Of a stretch of DNA of 64,000 bases, positions 63,354 to 64,000 are shown piece after piece. Positions within the stretch are counted from its first letter, which is position 1. The number at the start of each line of letters is the position of its first letter. Both the position numbers and the translations under genes were made by a program. The notes under the pieces were generated by a model that was not told the origin of the DNA, did not search any database, and saw only the letters and a program-made list of their open reading frames with translations. Origin of the DNA: Halobacillus salinarum (GTDB lineage Bacteria > Bacillota > Bacilli > Bacillales > Halobacillaceae); assembly GCF_022919095.1 (NCBI RefSeq), contig NZ_CP095073.1:2976001-3040000 (forward strand), written 5' to 3'.

Positions 63354-64000
63354 ATGGCCACTATAAGCGTATGCATGATTGTAAAAGATGAAGAGGAGAA
63401 TCTTACTCGATGTCTTGAATCCATCCATCATTTAGTGGATGAAATTATTATAGTGGATACAGGATCGACGGATAAAACTAAAGAAACAGCTGAGAAATTC
63501 ACATCAAAAATATTTGATTTTATATGGGTGGATGACTTCTCAAAAGCCCGTAATTTTTCTTTCAATAAAGCCTCTAAAGACTATATATTCTGGCTTGATG
63601 CTGACGATATCCTATTAGAAGAAGACCACGATAAATTCGCCCTCTTAAAAAATGAACTACAAGACGAAATTGATGCTGTATCCATGCCTTATTTATTAGC
63701 TGCTGATGAAAATAACACTGTCTCGCACAGTGTTAGAAGAAACAGAGTAGTTAAGAGAAGCAATCATTTTAAGTGGCATGGAGCCGTACACGAATATTTG
63801 GAGGTAGGAGGAAATATTAAAGCAAGCGACATTCGTATTAAGCATTGTAAAGAGGTGTCAGGGCTAAGCAATAGAAATATTAAAATTTATGAAAAAATGC
63901 TATCAGAGGGGAAAGAATTTACACCAAGAGATATGTATTATTACGCAAATGAATGTTATGACCACAACAATTTATCTACCGCAATTGATTACTATAATAA
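63354..64000 (+). CDS. Glycosyltransferase family 2 protein, 5' part (runs off window)
   Basis: At least 215 residues of a GT-A glycosyltransferase. The start ISVCMIVKDEEENLTRCL, the nucleotide-sugar motif VDTGSTDKT, the SKARNFSFNKAS stretch and the metal-binding WLDADD are typical of the SunS/TPR-containing group. The tail (ANECYDHNNLSTAIDYYN) looks like the start of tetratricopeptide repeats. The ATG follows GAGGAGGGAAC. The C-terminus is beyond the window. Confidence 0.85.
   Translation, partial: MATISVCMIVKDEEENLTRCLESIHHLVDEIIIVDTGSTDKTKETAEKFTSKIFDFIWVDDFSKARNFSFNKASKDYIFWLDADDILLEEDHDKFALLKNELQDEIDAVSMPYLLAADENNTVSHSVRRNRVVKRSNHFKWHGAVHEYLEVGGNIKASDIRIKHCKEVSGLSNRNIKIYEKMLSEGKEFTPRDMYYYANECYDHNNLSTAIDYYN

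Overview
The window is a 64 kb, roughly 40% G+C chromosomal segment of a spore-forming member of the Bacillaceae. The moderately halophilic Halobacillus/Virgibacillus/Oceanobacillus side of the family seems likely, but that is inference from gene content, not an identification. Spore formation is indicated by a YjcZ-type small protein, two Spo0E-family phosphatases, an Sda-like kinase inhibitor and a CsxC-like spore protein. Regulation is of Bacillus type: a T-box, a SAM riboswitch, and sites that look like GlnR/TnrA, WalR, Fur and MntR boxes. No tRNA, rRNA, CRISPR array, prophage or intact insertion sequence was seen.

Layout. 0.1-11 kb holds single genes: YfkAB radical SAM protein, a truncated YgjP-like protein, MntH, a cytochrome P450, a lone glutamine synthetase with a perfect GlnR/TnrA box, a parvovirus-VP1-like phospholipase A2 domain protein, a two-gene membrane protease/zinc-ribbon operon and a YocH-like 3D-domain protein behind a WalR box. 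11-17 kb holds a YeeE transporter (frameshifted), YjbQ-DapF, and an iron-siderophore permease (frameshifted) plus lipoprotein under two Fur boxes. 17.5-28 kb is the branched-chain amino-acid block, all on the minus strand: ilvE, then a T-box leader, then ilvB-ilvN-ilvC-leuA-leuB-leuC-leuD-ilvA. 30.8-40 kb is a compact 2-aminoethylphosphonate uptake and breakdown operon (binding protein, ATPase, fused permease, PhnX, PbfA-type lyase, PhnW, a saccharopine-dehydrogenase-like protein and a DeoR regulator). It is followed by an S-box and a MetE-like gene.

41-64 kb is mixed: a CBS protein, an MFS exporter with its MerR regulator, a 781-residue wall-associated hydrolase-like protein with CWB2 repeats, a LytTR regulator next to a CoA transferase, many short sporulation-related genes, motAB, an amidase and the 5' end of a glycosyltransferase.

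Points for a second look. A ~230 bp structured repeat occurs twice, one copy flanked by a 15 bp direct repeat as if inserted. Three genes are each split by one missing base, two of them in homopolymers, which suggests sequencing or assembly error; a fourth (ilvA) may have the same problem at its start. A ~120 bp structured element flanks a lipoprotein gene on both sides, and the decayed 3' end of a paralogue of that gene lies 4 kb away. A saccharopine-dehydrogenase-like gene sits tightly coupled inside the phosphonate operon.
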